DNA from: Marinobacter sp.
Lineage (GTDB): Bacteria > Pseudomonadota > Gammaproteobacteria > Pseudomonadales > Oleiphilaceae
Assembly: GCA_022014155.1 (NCBI GenBank)
Contig: JAKLLS010000025.1
Span: forward strand, 1-34,330
Reading direction: 5' to 3'
DNA: 34,330 bases
The notes below the pieces were generated by a model. The model ran no database searches, was not told where the DNA came from, and worked only from the letters and a program-made list of their open reading frames with translations. Made by a program: the position numbers and the translations under genes. This document shows, in pieces, positions 1-7,820 of the stretch (positions within the stretch are counted from its first letter, which is position 1; each line of letters begins with the position of its first letter).

Positions 1-2
1 AG

Positions 3-71
3 CGCATGAAGCAGATGCAGCAGCAGATGCAACAGCGCCGTCAGATGCAGCAGCAGATGCAACAGCAGTAA
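3..71 (+). CDS. C-terminal end of a Gln/Met-rich protein (5' partial)
   Basis: An open frame enters from the left edge and ends at TAA (69-71). The visible 22 residues are almost only Gln and Met with three basic residues, reading RMKQMQQQ and then MQQ repeats. Such a tail is low-complexity and probably disordered. A strong terminator hairpin follows 12 bases later, which supports this being the true 3' end of a plus-strand gene. The family cannot be named from this tail. Confidence 0.6.
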   Translation, partial: RMKQMQQQMQQRRQMQQQMQQQ

Positions 72-83
72 GCGCCAGCCCCG

Positions 84-124
84 AAAAAAACCGCCACGGT
101 TTCTGGCCGTTGGCGGTTTTTTTT
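84..124. terminator. Bidirectional rho-independent terminator
   Basis: The stem CCGCCA/TGGCGG is extended inward by CGG/CCG. It has a run of seven A on its left and a run of eight T on its right, so it would work in both directions. It ends the Gln/Met-rich gene on the plus strand. Confidence 0.85.
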
Positions 125-144
125 GTTTTGGGCTTTGGGGGCTG

Positions 145-334
145 CCTGTTGGTGTACTGGTCTCGTCAGAACCGCTACAAGCACCCGCAAGCGGGTCCAG
201 CCAGCAATCACAGATTGCTGTCGTTCAGCTGTCGCATGAAGCTGCGCTTCATAAACGCTCGGCTTCACCCCTGTGCGCTTCTCTCCGGCCATCCATGGCC
301 TCCGAAATTCTGTCGAGGCCAGTACACCAACAGG
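145..334 (-). repeat. Long hairpin element A with nested hairpins
   Basis: Outer arms 145-165 and 314-334 pair over 21 bases with one T/G mismatch (161 against 318). The interior holds four perfect small hairpins: 183-196 (ACCCGC/GCGGGT), 202-220 (CAGCAATC/GATTGCTG), 236-252 (ATGAAGC/GCTTCAT) and 287-300 (GGCCAT/ATGGCC). Read on the minus strand, the part next to the 5' arm (AATTTCGGAGGCC, then ATGGATGGCC, then GAGAGAAGCGCACA) matches element B at 425-538 almost base for base. Both copies also carry GTAGCGGTT just before the 3' arm. The strand given is that of the shared core. The function is unknown: it could be a structured RNA, a non-autonomous repeat or an mRNA 3' end. Confidence 0.75.
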
Positions 335-424
335 CGATTCGACCTCTCAGAAAGCCTTCAGAAAACTCTTTTATATGAATTGTTAAGTCTCAGTGGTTCT
401 TTAGGCGATATCTGAGAAGTAAGA

Positions 425-538
425 AGAGTGTCTGTGATGGTGCCCTTCCCAAAATTTCGAAGGCCAAGGATGGCCTGAGAGAAGCGCACATGGATGTGCT
501 CGTAGCGGTTTTGGGAAGGGCATCATTACAGACACTCT
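425..538 (+). repeat. Long hairpin element B
   Basis: Outer arms 425-454 and 509-538 pair over 30 bases with 28 Watson-Crick matches. The two exceptions (436/527 and 440/523) are G opposite T, so a plus-sense RNA would pair along the whole arm. The loop holds two further perfect hairpins, 461-476 (AGGCCA/TGGCCT) and 486-499 (GCACAT/ATGTGC). The loop core matches element A in the opposite orientation, with 27 of 30 bases identical over the best stretch. The element ends 30 bases from the stop of the exporter gene. There is no T-run, so it is not a standard terminator. Confidence 0.75.
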
Positions 539-567
539 CCCTCCCAAACCAGCAGGCTACAATAAGG

Positions 568-3060
568 CTATTCCCCGGCACCAGAACCAAACGGCTTGAT
601 CAGAACGATCAGCCGCGGCAGCAGGGTCAGGGCGCCTGCCAGGGCCATGAACATGGCGAAGCCGGTGAACAGGCCGAAGTAGATGGTCGGGATGAAGTTC
701 GACAGCACCAGGATCGAGAAACCGATGATGATGGTCAGGGACGTGTAGAACATCGCCCGGCCGATGCTGCGGTGACAGCGGTGCATGGTGGCGATGTAGT
801 CGCCGTCTTTGGCGAACTCGGTCTTGAAGCGGTGGATGTAGTGGATGGTGTCATCCACGGCAATACCGACCGTAATGGCCGCCACGGTGATCGTCATCAT
901 ATCCAGCGGAATGCCCAGCCAGCCCATCAGACCCAGCACCGACCCGGCGGCGATCAGGTTTGGGGCCATGCCGATCAGTGCCAGTAGAACCGAGCGGAAC
1001 AGGATCAGGAACATCAGCATAATAGCCAGGAACACCAGGCCCAGAGTCTTGATCTGGGACTCGAACAGGCTTTGCAGCATGTTGTTGTACATCACCGTCA
1101 TGCCGGTGAACAACACCTGATCGTCGTCGAAGCCCAGCTCGCCGGTCAGGTGTTCGTGAATGGTGTCCAGAAGCTGATCGCGTCGAAGGTCCGGCATGGT
1201 TTCCAGAATGCGGACACTGAAACGGGACTGATCGTGTTCCTCGGATATGTACGGGGTCAGCAGGATGTCTTGAAGATCGTCCGGTACCGCAGTCGGCACA
1301 AAGGCCAGTTGTAGCGCATCCAACTGCTCGCCACCGTTGACCTGTGCCAAAAGGTCCAGCGTCGTGCTGATGGACAGCACCTTGCCGGTATCCGACAGGC
1401 TGTCCAGATAGTTGTGGACGCTCCGTAGGCGCTCCATCTTCTGATAGGTGAACCAGGTGTCCCGGTACTCTTCGGCCTCGCCGCAATCTTCGACGAACGG
1501 GTCACAGTCACTGGCGAAAGGGTCGACTGATCCGGCATTCTCAGGGGGAGGGTCGTCGGTGATCACCACATCCAGCGGGGTGGTGCCTCCCAGGCGGTTG
1601 TCTATGGTGATCATGCCCTGATGGATTTCCGTGCTGGACTTGAAGTAGTCGATGAAGCTGTTCTCAACCGTGAGCTTGCCCATTCCAATCACGCACAGCA
1701 CTGCAATTACAGCGGAGCCGCCAATGACGACCTTGCCATGGTGCTCGGTAAAGCGGGCAAAGGCATCGGTGAACGGGATCCGGTCAGATGCGACATAGCG
1801 GTCAATGGGCGGTGGCAGCAATGCCAGCAACGCCGGAAAAATCAGGAACGTGATCAGGAAGGCAACGGACAGGCCAATGGTCATCATCCAGCCAAAATCA
1901 ATCACCGGGCGGATGCCGCTAAAGGTCAGTGATCCGAAGGCCACAATCGTCGTGATGGCCATGTAGAAGCAGGGTTTGATCATGGCCAACAGGGTGCGCC
2001 GTAACGTGTCCCGGGGGGCTGCCTCCGGTTCATCGTGCTGGAATTCCCGGTAGCGGACGATCAGGTGAATCGTCAGGGACAGGGTCATAATCAGCAGCAG
2101 CGACACGAAGTTGGAGGAGATCACCGTCACCGGCCACTGGGCCCAGGACAGGTAACCGATCACCAGCCATACGGTGAAACCACAGCACAACAGCGGAATC
2201 AGCACCCAGCGCCATTGGCGGAAGATGATCGCCAGGGTCAGCAGCAGGAAGATCAGAACGCCAACGCCGAACGTGGACAGGTCGCTCTTGATGAACCGGA
2301 TCATGTCCGCCACGATCATCGGAACGCCACCCAGATAGATTTCGGCGTTATCCCGGTAGCCGTCGAGAATGGAGCGAACCTGGCCGATGGTCTGGTCCCG
2401 TTTCTCGCCCAGTTGTTCGGTGAAGCGGATAAATTCGTTGCTGACCTGCTCGAGCTTTCGTCGGTCTTCTTCGCTGGCGGTATCACTGGCAACCTTGTCG
2501 CGCAGTGCCTCTCGCTGGTTCAGCAGGTCGAAATAGCGATCCGGTGTGGGCAGGTTGACCTGAATGGCCGTGGTCTTCGCATCCTCGCTGATCAGCAGGT
2601 TGGGGTAGAGCGGGTTTTCCAGTAGCGCCTTGCGGGCAGTGTCCGGCGCCACCTTGTCTTCGTCCATGGTCCGGATTTCCGAATCCACCGTGTCGAGGGT
2701 CAGGTCCGGGCTGTGGAGCAGTGGCACGTTGAGGATGCTGTTAGTGGAGCTGACACTGTCCAGCGCTGCCAGCTCGTCTCTCAGTTGGCGAAGGGTGCCC
2801 AGGGTGTCCTCGCTGAACAGCTCGCCGTCGGGAGTGAAGGTAACAATGAGGAAGTCATCGGACGTGGTGAAGCGCCGGTTGACCTCGCGATATTGTTCCA
2901 GCGACCGGTCGTGCTCCAGCACCAGTGATTCTGCCGAGGCATCAAGCCGGAACTGGTCCAGCCTGAGGCTGGCGAGTACGAGAATGCTGGCGAAAACAAT
3001 CAGGACAACAACCGGGTGGGGGAGAATCAGCCGGTCATAGAGGGAACGGATCAGGGTCAT
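568..3060 (-). CDS. RND/MMPL-family membrane exporter
   Basis: This 830-residue inner-membrane protein has the two-fold RND-like layout. Helix 1 is at about 17-34. A large periplasmic domain (35-260) opens with DASAESLVLEHDRSLEQY, typical of predicted exporters of this family. A helix bundle starts at about 263. A second periplasmic domain (with GGTTPLDVVITDD) and a second bundle follow, the latter with the hallmark GIAVDDTIHYIHRF near 732-745. Family members use the proton gradient to move lipids, hopanoids or other hydrophobic compounds; the substrate here cannot be told. I chose ATG at 3060; an in-frame TTG at 3108 lies upstream, and neither has a clear ribosome binding site. The gene follows the chemoreceptor on the same strand by 52 bases and may share its transcript. 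Confidence 0.85.
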   Translation of the reverse strand: MTLIRSLYDRLILPHPVVVLIVFASILVLASLRLDQFRLDASAESLVLEHDRSLEQYREVNRRFTTSDDFLIVTFTPDGELFSEDTLGTLRQLRDELAALDSVSSTNSILNVPLLHSPDLTLDTVDSEIRTMDEDKVAPDTARKALLENPLYPNLLISEDAKTTAIQVNLPTPDRYFDLLNQREALRDKVASDTASEEDRRKLEQVSNEFIRFTEQLGEKRDQTIGQVRSILDGYRDNAEIYLGGVPMIVADMIRFIKSDLSTFGVGVLIFLLLTLAIIFRQWRWVLIPLLCCGFTVWLVIGYLSWAQWPVTVISSNFVSLLLIMTLSLTIHLIVRYREFQHDEPEAAPRDTLRRTLLAMIKPCFYMAITTIVAFGSLTFSGIRPVIDFGWMMTIGLSVAFLITFLIFPALLALLPPPIDRYVASDRIPFTDAFARFTEHHGKVVIGGSAVIAVLCVIGMGKLTVENSFIDYFKSSTEIHQGMITIDNRLGGTTPLDVVITDDPPPENAGSVDPFASDCDPFVEDCGEAEEYRDTWFTYQKMERLRSVHNYLDSLSDTGKVLSISTTLDLLAQVNGGEQLDALQLAFVPTAVPDDLQDILLTPYISEEHDQSRFSVRILETMPDLRRDQLLDTIHEHLTGELGFDDDQVLFTGMTVMYNNMLQSLFESQIKTLGLVFLAIMLMFLILFRSVLLALIGMAPNLIAAGSVLGLMGWLGIPLDMMTITVAAITVGIAVDDTIHYIHRFKTEFAKDGDYIATMHRCHRSIGRAMFYTSLTIIIGFSILVLSNFIPTIYFGLFTGFAMFMALAGALTLLPRLIVLIKPFGSGAGE

Positions 3061-3112
3061 CGGCACAAAGTCCACACTGTGAAAAAACGAGTGCAGAGTG
3101 TGCCACAAAGCG

Positions 3113-4351
3113 TCAGTTAACTGTGACCCTGTTTGAGGCCACTTCCAGGGAGTCGATCAGGTTTTTCAGGCGTTGGGTCATATCAGCGCTCTCGGCCAAC
3201 TGGGTCACCATGCTCTGCGTGGTATCACGAATTCCCTGCACGTTGGCCAGCACATCATCGGTGGACGCGGTCTGATCCGCGGACATGGAGGCGATCTCCT
3301 CATTGGTCTTGTCAATGCGCCCGACGACCGAATTGATGGCGCTCAGGGCCTTTCGGCCTTCCTCGGACTCATTCACGCAACGACTGGCATCTGCGGAGCT
3401 CTCGGTCATCTGGGTAACGGCCGTGTCCATAGCGGTGAGCAGGCGGTTAATCGTACCCTGGATCTGGTCGGTGGAGTCCTGTACCCGCTGGGCCAGGTTG
3501 CGCACTTCGTCAGCAACCACTGCGAAGCCTCGTCCCTGTTCGCCTGCGCGGGCAGCCTCGATGGCGGCATTCAGGGCCAGCAGGTTGGTTTGCTCTGCAA
3601 TCCCCTTGATCTCGGTGACTGCATGGCTGATTTCGTGGCTGTTTTCGGCAAGGGATTCCACGCTGGATGCCGAGTGGCGAATGATCTCTTCGAGGCGCCG
3701 AATGGAATCGGCGCTGCGAGACACCCGCTCACCACCTTCCTGGGCCGTGTTGCGGGCTTCATGAGACAGGGTCTTGGCAATGCTCGCCTGCTCGGCAATA
3801 CCGCTGAAGCTCTGAAGCATGGCTTCGATAACTTCTGCAGAACGGTCGGCACCGGACTGCTGTCGGGCCAGGTCATCCCGGCGGGCCTCGGCGGCGGCAG
3901 TGAGTTCGCGGACCTCGCTGTGCAGTCGCTCGATGGCTTCCTTCATGCTCTTGACCACGCCCATGGTGCGATCCTGCATGGCGTTGAAGGCGTTGCCCAT
4001 TTCACCGATTTCGTCTGTGGAGTCCACGTCAGCTCGTTTGCTGAGGTTGCCTGACGCCTGCACATCCACCATGGTACTTTTTAGGCGATTAACATGGCGC
4101 TCGATAAAGGAAATCAGCAACTGGGAACCGGCCATTTCCAGAGCCATCAGCATCGCAACAACCCCGGCAAATTCCAGCGCAGTGTCGCTGAAGACGTCGG
4201 CAAAGGAGCGGTCAGTGGCAGAGGCGATGGTGCTCATGGCATAGAGCACCAGAAGGCAAAGTACGGTTAGTACAACGATGTTCAGCAGCCAGAACTTGTA
4301 TTTCAGCCGTGCGTTTTTGAGTAATTGCAGCATGAGAAACCCGCTTTCCAT
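3113..4351 (-). CDS. Methyl-accepting chemotaxis protein without a periplasmic sensor domain
   Basis: 412 residues. Two hydrophobic segments (about 19-41 and 57-81) are separated by only about 15 residues. A HAMP-like linker (to about 120) and a long helical signalling domain follow. The hairpin tip of that domain carries the CheA/CheW-binding signature [15 protein letters not shown], then [19 protein letters not shown] and DEVRNLAQR. With no room for a ligand-binding domain outside the membrane, the receptor must sense through its membrane part, the cytoplasmic domain or a partner protein. The ATG at 4351 is well supported by AAGGAGG ten bases upstream. The gene lies downstream of lipA and upstream of the exporter. 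Confidence 0.92.
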   Translation of the reverse strand: MESGFLMLQLLKNARLKYKFWLLNIVVLTVLCLLVLYAMSTIASATDRSFADVFSDTALEFAGVVAMLMALEMAGSQLLISFIERHVNRLKSTMVDVQASGNLSKRADVDSTDEIGEMGNAFNAMQDRTMGVVKSMKEAIERLHSEVRELTAAAEARRDDLARQQSGADRSAEVIEAMLQSFSGIAEQASIAKTLSHEARNTAQEGGERVSRSADSIRRLEEIIRHSASSVESLAENSHEISHAVTEIKGIAEQTNLLALNAAIEAARAGEQGRGFAVVADEVRNLAQRVQDSTDQIQGTINRLLTAMDTAVTQMTESSADASRCVNESEEGRKALSAINSVVGRIDKTNEEIASMSADQTASTDDVLANVQGIRDTTQSMVTQLAESADMTQRLKNLIDSLEVASNRVTVN

Positions 4352-4385
4352 TCAGCCAATGCCTCCTTGCTTCGGAGGGTGTTGA

Positions 4386-4403
4386 TTAGCGTGAAAACGC
4401 TAA
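4386..4403. repeat. Short perfect inverted repeat in the chemoreceptor leader
   Basis: TTAGCGT and ACGCTAA flank a GAAA loop in the gap between lipA and the chemoreceptor, about 35 bases upstream of the receptor start. It could be an operator or a small leader hairpin. No T-run follows on the minus strand, so it is not an obvious lipA terminator. Confidence 0.4.
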
Positions 4404-4480
4404 AGGTAGCAGCAGCTTGTGAACTTTTCCTTGTTTCAGGTCATGGTCCCTGCAGTATTTAACATTGGCTCACAATCACT

Positions 4481-5521
4481 TCAGTCAAGAACCTTGACCG
4501 GAATCTGCTGAGCGTTGCTGGCGGGTACCTCGGGCACGGCCAAACCCAGGTTGTTCTTGTCGAAGACCCGATCCGCACGGTAGCTGGAGCGCACCATGGG
4601 TCCGGAAGGTACTTCCATAAAGCCCTTTTCAAGGCCGATGTCGCGGTAGCGGTTGAATTCTTCCGGTGTGACATAACGCTCCACCGGCAGGTGGTTCGGG
4701 GTAGGGCGCAGGTACTGGCCAAGGGTCAGGATATCAACGCCGATGGCGCGCAGATCATCCATGGTTTTCAGGATCTCTTCCTCGGTTTCACCCAGTCCGA
4801 GCATCAGGCTGGTCTTGGTGAGGACGTCCGGGCGGTATTGCTTGGCATGGGCCAGTACGCTGAGTGTCTTTTCATAGCCGGCACGGGGATCACGCACGCG
4901 GCTGGTAAGGCGTTTGACGGTTTCCACGTTCTGGGCGAAGACATCGAGCCCGGAATCTACCACCTTTTCCACGTCCGACATCACCGCATCAAAATCCGGG
5001 GTCAGGGCCTCGACGGCTACTTCCGGAGTGCGCTGCTTGATGGCGGAAACACAGGCCGCGTAATGAGCAGCGCCGCCGTCGTCCAGGTCGTCCCGGTCCA
5101 CGGAGGTCAGTACAATGTAGCGCAGACCCATCAGTTCCACCGACTTGGCGGTGTTCTCCGGCTCTTCATGATCCAGCCAGCCCTTGGGGTTGCCCGTATC
5201 CACCGCGCAGAAACGGCAGGCGCGGGTACATACTGAGCCCATCACCATGATGGTGGCGGTACCATTGGTCCAGCATTCGCCAATATTAGGGCAATGGGAT
5301 TCCTGGCAAACAGTGCTCAGACGGTGCTCACTGACGTTCTTGCGAACGGCGTCGTAGCGCTCTCCGCCGGGCATGCGGGCCCTCAGCCATTTGGGTTTGC
5401 GTTCAACGGCCGGCGTATCCTTGTGCCCGGATTGCTTGATTCCATCCTTAATGGCTGAAAAGCCATGCTCGTTGCGGAACTTGGAACCACTGGTGATACG
5501 GGGCTTCGCGCTGTCGCTCAT
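4481..5521 (-). CDS. lipA: Lipoyl synthase
   Basis: This radical SAM enzyme inserts two sulfurs into octanoyl groups on E2 and GcvH lipoyl domains. The 346 residues carry both iron-sulfur cluster motifs: the auxiliary C-x4-C-x5-C (C72, C77, C83, in [13 protein letters not shown]) and the radical SAM C-x3-C-x2-C (C98, C102, C105, in CTRACRFC). The C-terminal RSSY, whose serine is the unusual ligand of the auxiliary cluster, is present. Start is ATG at 5521. In many gammaproteobacteria lipA sits next to lipB; here it stands alone between the sulfhydrylase gene and the chemoreceptor, so lipB must be elsewhere or this is a second copy. Confidence 0.97.
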   Translation of the reverse strand: MSDSAKPRITSGSKFRNEHGFSAIKDGIKQSGHKDTPAVERKPKWLRARMPGGERYDAVRKNVSEHRLSTVCQESHCPNIGECWTNGTATIMVMGSVCTRACRFCAVDTGNPKGWLDHEEPENTAKSVELMGLRYIVLTSVDRDDLDDGGAAHYAACVSAIKQRTPEVAVEALTPDFDAVMSDVEKVVDSGLDVFAQNVETVKRLTSRVRDPRAGYEKTLSVLAHAKQYRPDVLTKTSLMLGLGETEEEILKTMDDLRAIGVDILTLGQYLRPTPNHLPVERYVTPEEFNRYRDIGLEKGFMEVPSGPMVRSSYRADRVFDKNNLGLAVPEVPASNAQQIPVKVLD

Positions 5522-5614
5522 TGCAACCGGACTCTCATGAAAACTTGGGGTAGCCCTAAAGGGTAATGCCCGGGAAGGGGAGATACAAGGCAGGTACGAA
5601 CAATCACGGGGGTA

Positions 5615-5642
5615 ACCGGGCCCGACATTCGTCGAACCCGGT
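5615..5642 (-). terminator. Possible terminator hairpin after metY
   Basis: ACCGGG pairs with CCCGGT, and an inner CGAC/GTCG stem encloses an ATTC loop. It lies directly after the metY stop on the minus strand. There is no T-run, so it may be a weak or factor-assisted terminator, or only an mRNA 3' stem. A small palindrome GGACGT/ACGTCC overlaps the stop itself (5646-5659). Confidence 0.3.
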
Positions 5643-5650
5643 AGGGGACG

Positions 5651-6928
5651 TCAACGTCCGGCTTTGTCCAATGCCTGGGTAATATCGGCGATGATATCGT
5701 CAACGTGTTCAATGCCGATGGACAATCGCACCAGGTCTTCGCTCACACCCGCGCTTTTGAGTTCCTCTGGGTTAAGCTGGCGGTGAGTGGTGGTGGCGGG
5801 GTGGCACGCCAGGGACTTGGCGTCGCCGATGTTCACCAGGCGGTAGATCAGCTCCAGCGCGTCGATAAACCTGGCTCCTGCCTCGCGGCCGCCCTTGATG
5901 CCGAAGCTCAGGATACCGGAGGCCTTGCCGCCGCAGATCTTCTCGCAGGTTGCCTTGTAGGGGCTGTTGGCCAGGGCCGCGTAGTTTACCCACTCCACAG
6001 AGGGGTGATTCTGCAGGAAGTTAGCAACTTTCTCCGCGTTCTCGCAATGGCGTTCCATGCGGAGCGCAAGAGTTTCCAGGCCCTGCATGATCAGGAACGC
6101 ATTAAACGGCGCCAGGGCGGCCCCGGTATTGCGCAGTGGCACCACGCGGCAGCGACCGATAAAGGCCGCAGCGCCGAGGGCTTCGGTATAGACCACACCG
6201 TGATAGGACGGGTCCGGCTCGTTCAGCATCGGGAACTTGGCGGCACTGGCTTTCCAGTCAAACTTGCCGGAATCCACCACAACGCCCGCCACTGTTGTGC
6301 CATGGCCGCCAATGTACTTGGTGAGGGAATGAATCACGATATCCGCACCATGATCGAAGGGACGGCACAGGAAGGGGGTGGCAACAGTATTATCCACGAT
6401 CAGCGGAATGCCGTGTTTATGGGCGATGTCGGCCCAGCGCTGGATGTCCACGACGTTGCCGGCCGGATTGCCAATGGATTCGCAAAACAGGGCGCGGGTG
6501 TTGTCATCAATGGCGTTTTCCACAGCTTCGAAATCGTCGTGTTGCACCATGCGGCAGTCAATGCCCTGGTTCGGCAGGGAATGGGCAAACAGATTGTAAG
6601 TGCCGCCGTAGAGCTGCCCGGTGCTGACAATGTTGTTGCCCACCCTGCAGATGGTTTGCAGAGCATAGGTGATGGCCGCCATGCCGGAAGCCACAGCCAG
6701 GGCTCCCACACCACCTTCCAGCTCCGCCATTCGCTCTTCCAGAACGGCGTTGGTCGGATTCATGATGCGGGTATAGATGTTGCCCTGTACCTTCAGGTCA
6801 AACAGATCGGCGCCGTGCTGGGTGTCATCGAAGGTGTAGGAGGTGGTCTGATAAATCGGTGTGGTTGCGGCCCGGGTTGTGGGGTCGCTCTTGAAGCCCG
6901 CGTGAAGGGCCAGAGTTTCCGGTTTCAT
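5651..6928 (-). CDS. metY: O-acetylhomoserine sulfhydrylase (aminocarboxypropyltransferase)
   Basis: This PLP enzyme of the Cys/Met metabolism family makes homocysteine directly from O-acetyl-L-homoserine and sulfide. The 425 residues fit the family length. The PLP lysine is K204 in SLTKYIGGHGTT. Other family marks are SGMAAITYAL, LYGGTYNLF and the C-terminal SLACHPATTTHRQL, whose spacing favours MetY over cystathionine gamma-synthase. I chose ATG at 6928 because AAGGA lies 8 bases upstream; a GTG at 6985 is in frame but lacks one. It is transcribed towards lipA with a 129-base gap, so operon membership is unclear. The possible Fur-like site at 7040-7058 lies 112 bases upstream. Confidence 0.95.
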   Translation of the reverse strand: MKPETLALHAGFKSDPTTRAATTPIYQTTSYTFDDTQHGADLFDLKVQGNIYTRIMNPTNAVLEERMAELEGGVGALAVASGMAAITYALQTICRVGNNIVSTGQLYGGTYNLFAHSLPNQGIDCRMVQHDDFEAVENAIDDNTRALFCESIGNPAGNVVDIQRWADIAHKHGIPLIVDNTVATPFLCRPFDHGADIVIHSLTKYIGGHGTTVAGVVVDSGKFDWKASAAKFPMLNEPDPSYHGVVYTEALGAAAFIGRCRVVPLRNTGAALAPFNAFLIMQGLETLALRMERHCENAEKVANFLQNHPSVEWVNYAALANSPYKATCEKICGGKASGILSFGIKGGREAGARFIDALELIYRLVNIGDAKSLACHPATTTHRQLNPEELKSAGVSEDLVRLSIGIEHVDDIIADITQALDKAGR

Positions 6929-7039
6929 ATCAACGGTCCTTGCTGTTGCATGTCTGTTATATGTTTCGACAAGGGAGTATGCCACACCGAATGGAACCGG
7001 AGCAGGGCTTCTGGCGTGAAATGAGTACCGTCAGTATCT

Positions 7040-7058
7040 GATGATCATTATGATTATG
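7040..7058. promoter_or_regulatory. Possible Fur-type operator between metY and the repeat-protein gene
   Basis: On the minus strand the 19-mer reads CATAATCATAATGATCATC. This matches the classical Fur box (three GATAAT-like hexamers) at 15 of 19 positions by my count. It lies 58 bases upstream of the charged-repeat protein start and 112 bases upstream of metY. AT-rich promoter DNA can give such matches by chance. Confidence 0.3.
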
Positions 7059-7115
7059 GTGTTGTAGGAAGTGCCGGGACCACGCCGGTGTTCACTCATT
7101 GAAGAGAGAGTCTCT

Positions 7116-7697
7116 ATGAATACGAAAACGATTCGTTCCACTGTAATTGCTACTGGCATTGTTTTGGCTGGCAGTCTGTCGACGATGCCCGTTTGGGCCC
7201 AGTCTGAAGCTGCAGACAATGCCCGGCAGGCTGCGGAAATGTCTGAGAAAGGCAAAGGCAAGGCTCGCGAAGCCAAAGAGAAGGCGAAAGAAGCCCGGAA
7301 CAAGGGCAAGGATAAAGCCGAAGAAATGCGCGAGCGCTCTGAGGAAGACGCAGAGGATGCGCGGGATCGTGCGGAAGACGAGGCTGAAAAGGCGCGGGAG
7401 CGTGCTGAAGACGAGGCCGAGCGCAATCGGGAGCGTGCCGAAGACGAAGCTGAGCGGAATCGTGAGCGGGCGGAAGACGAAGCCGAGCGTAATCGTGAGC
7501 GTGCTGAGGACGAAGCTGAACGTGCCCGCGAGCGCGCCGAAGAGGCGGAAGAAAGGGGCGAGAATGCCCGGGAGCAGGTAGAGGCTTCCAATCGGGATAA
7601 TGAAAACCGCAAGGCTGACCCAGCATCAAAAGGAAGTGAAATGGGACAAGAGAAGAAGAAAGAGAACGCCAAAGCCTGGTGGAATATCTGGGACTGA
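7116..7697 (+). CDS. Secreted charged coiled-coil protein with 11-residue repeats
   Basis: 193 residues. A clear Sec signal peptide (MNTKTIRSTVIATG, then a hydrophobic core ending MPVWA) is followed by Q at the likely cleavage site after residue 29. The mature protein is almost entirely Glu, Arg, Ala, Asp and Lys. Five near-perfect copies of RAEDEAERNRE run from residue 85 to 139, with a degenerate copy before them (74-84). It ends in KAWWNIWD, an aromatic tail unlike the rest. An 11-residue period suits a long right-handed coiled coil, as in LEA-like and apolipoprotein-like proteins. I do not recognise a named family. The ATG at 7116 follows a purine-rich AGAGAGAG. A role as a periplasmic stress or scaffold protein is only a guess. 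Confidence 0.85.
   Translation: MNTKTIRSTVIATGIVLAGSLSTMPVWAQSEAADNARQAAEMSEKGKGKAREAKEKAKEARNKGKDKAEEMRERSEEDAEDARDRAEDEAEKARERAEDEAERNRERAEDEAERNRERAEDEAERNRERAEDEAERARERAEEAEERGENAREQVEASNRDNENRKADPASKGSEMGQEKKKENAKAWWNIWD
7368..7532 (+). repeat. Tandem 33-bp coding repeats (5 units)
   Basis: Five consecutive 33-base units start at 7368, 7401, 7434, 7467 and 7500. Each encodes RAEDEAE(K/R)(A/N)RE. Units 2 to 4 are identical in protein but differ at several third codon positions, so they are not very recent duplications. A sixth degenerate unit precedes them (7335-7367). Confidence 0.9.
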
Positions 7698-7754
7698 GTC
7701 AGGATAGTTCCTGAACTCGGAAAGGTCGGAGCAATGTTTAATCCGGCCTGCTCA

Positions 7755-7780
7755 ACAGCGGGGTGCTAGTGCCCCGCTGT
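7755..7780. terminator. Hairpin between two convergent genes
   Basis: A perfect 9-base stem, ACAGCGGGG/CCCCGCTGT, lies between the repeat-protein gene (plus) and the PACE gene (minus). It lacks a T-run on either side. Its position between two convergent 3' ends suggests termination or 3' protection for both. Confidence 0.5.
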
Positions 7781-7820
7781 CCTGGAAGCCAACGCAATCA
7801 AGACAATGCCCAGCCCTGCC

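Larger units (their letters stand above)
72..567. other. Gene-free stretch between two convergent genes
   Basis: This stretch lies between the plus-strand gene ending at 71 and the minus-strand exporter ending at 568. It holds the terminator at 84-124 and two large inverted-repeat elements (145-334 and 425-538). A 90-base AT-richer spacer (335-424) separates the elements. Short open frames cross it on both strands, but they run straight through the hairpin arms and have no ribosome binding site, so I do not call a gene here. Confidence 0.7.

Noticed and set aside
145..538. Integron attC sites
   Set aside because: The arms do not show the RYYYAAC and GTTRRRY core sites. No integrase or cassette array is present, and the stems are longer and more perfect than in attC.
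4432..4458. Sigma-28 (FliA) promoter for the chemoreceptor
   Set aside because: A TAAA box is found at the right spacing, but the second box matches only about half of GCCGATAA, which is too weak to call.
5705..7024. Long open frame (439 codons) opposite metY
   Set aside because: It lies antisense to a clear metY, has no ribosome binding site, and its residue composition (His, Gly, Gln-rich) is that of a mirrored GC-rich gene.
7368..7532. CRISPR-like or non-coding tandem repeat
   Set aside because: The 33-base units are contiguous without spacers, in frame, and vary mainly at third codon positions inside a coding gene.
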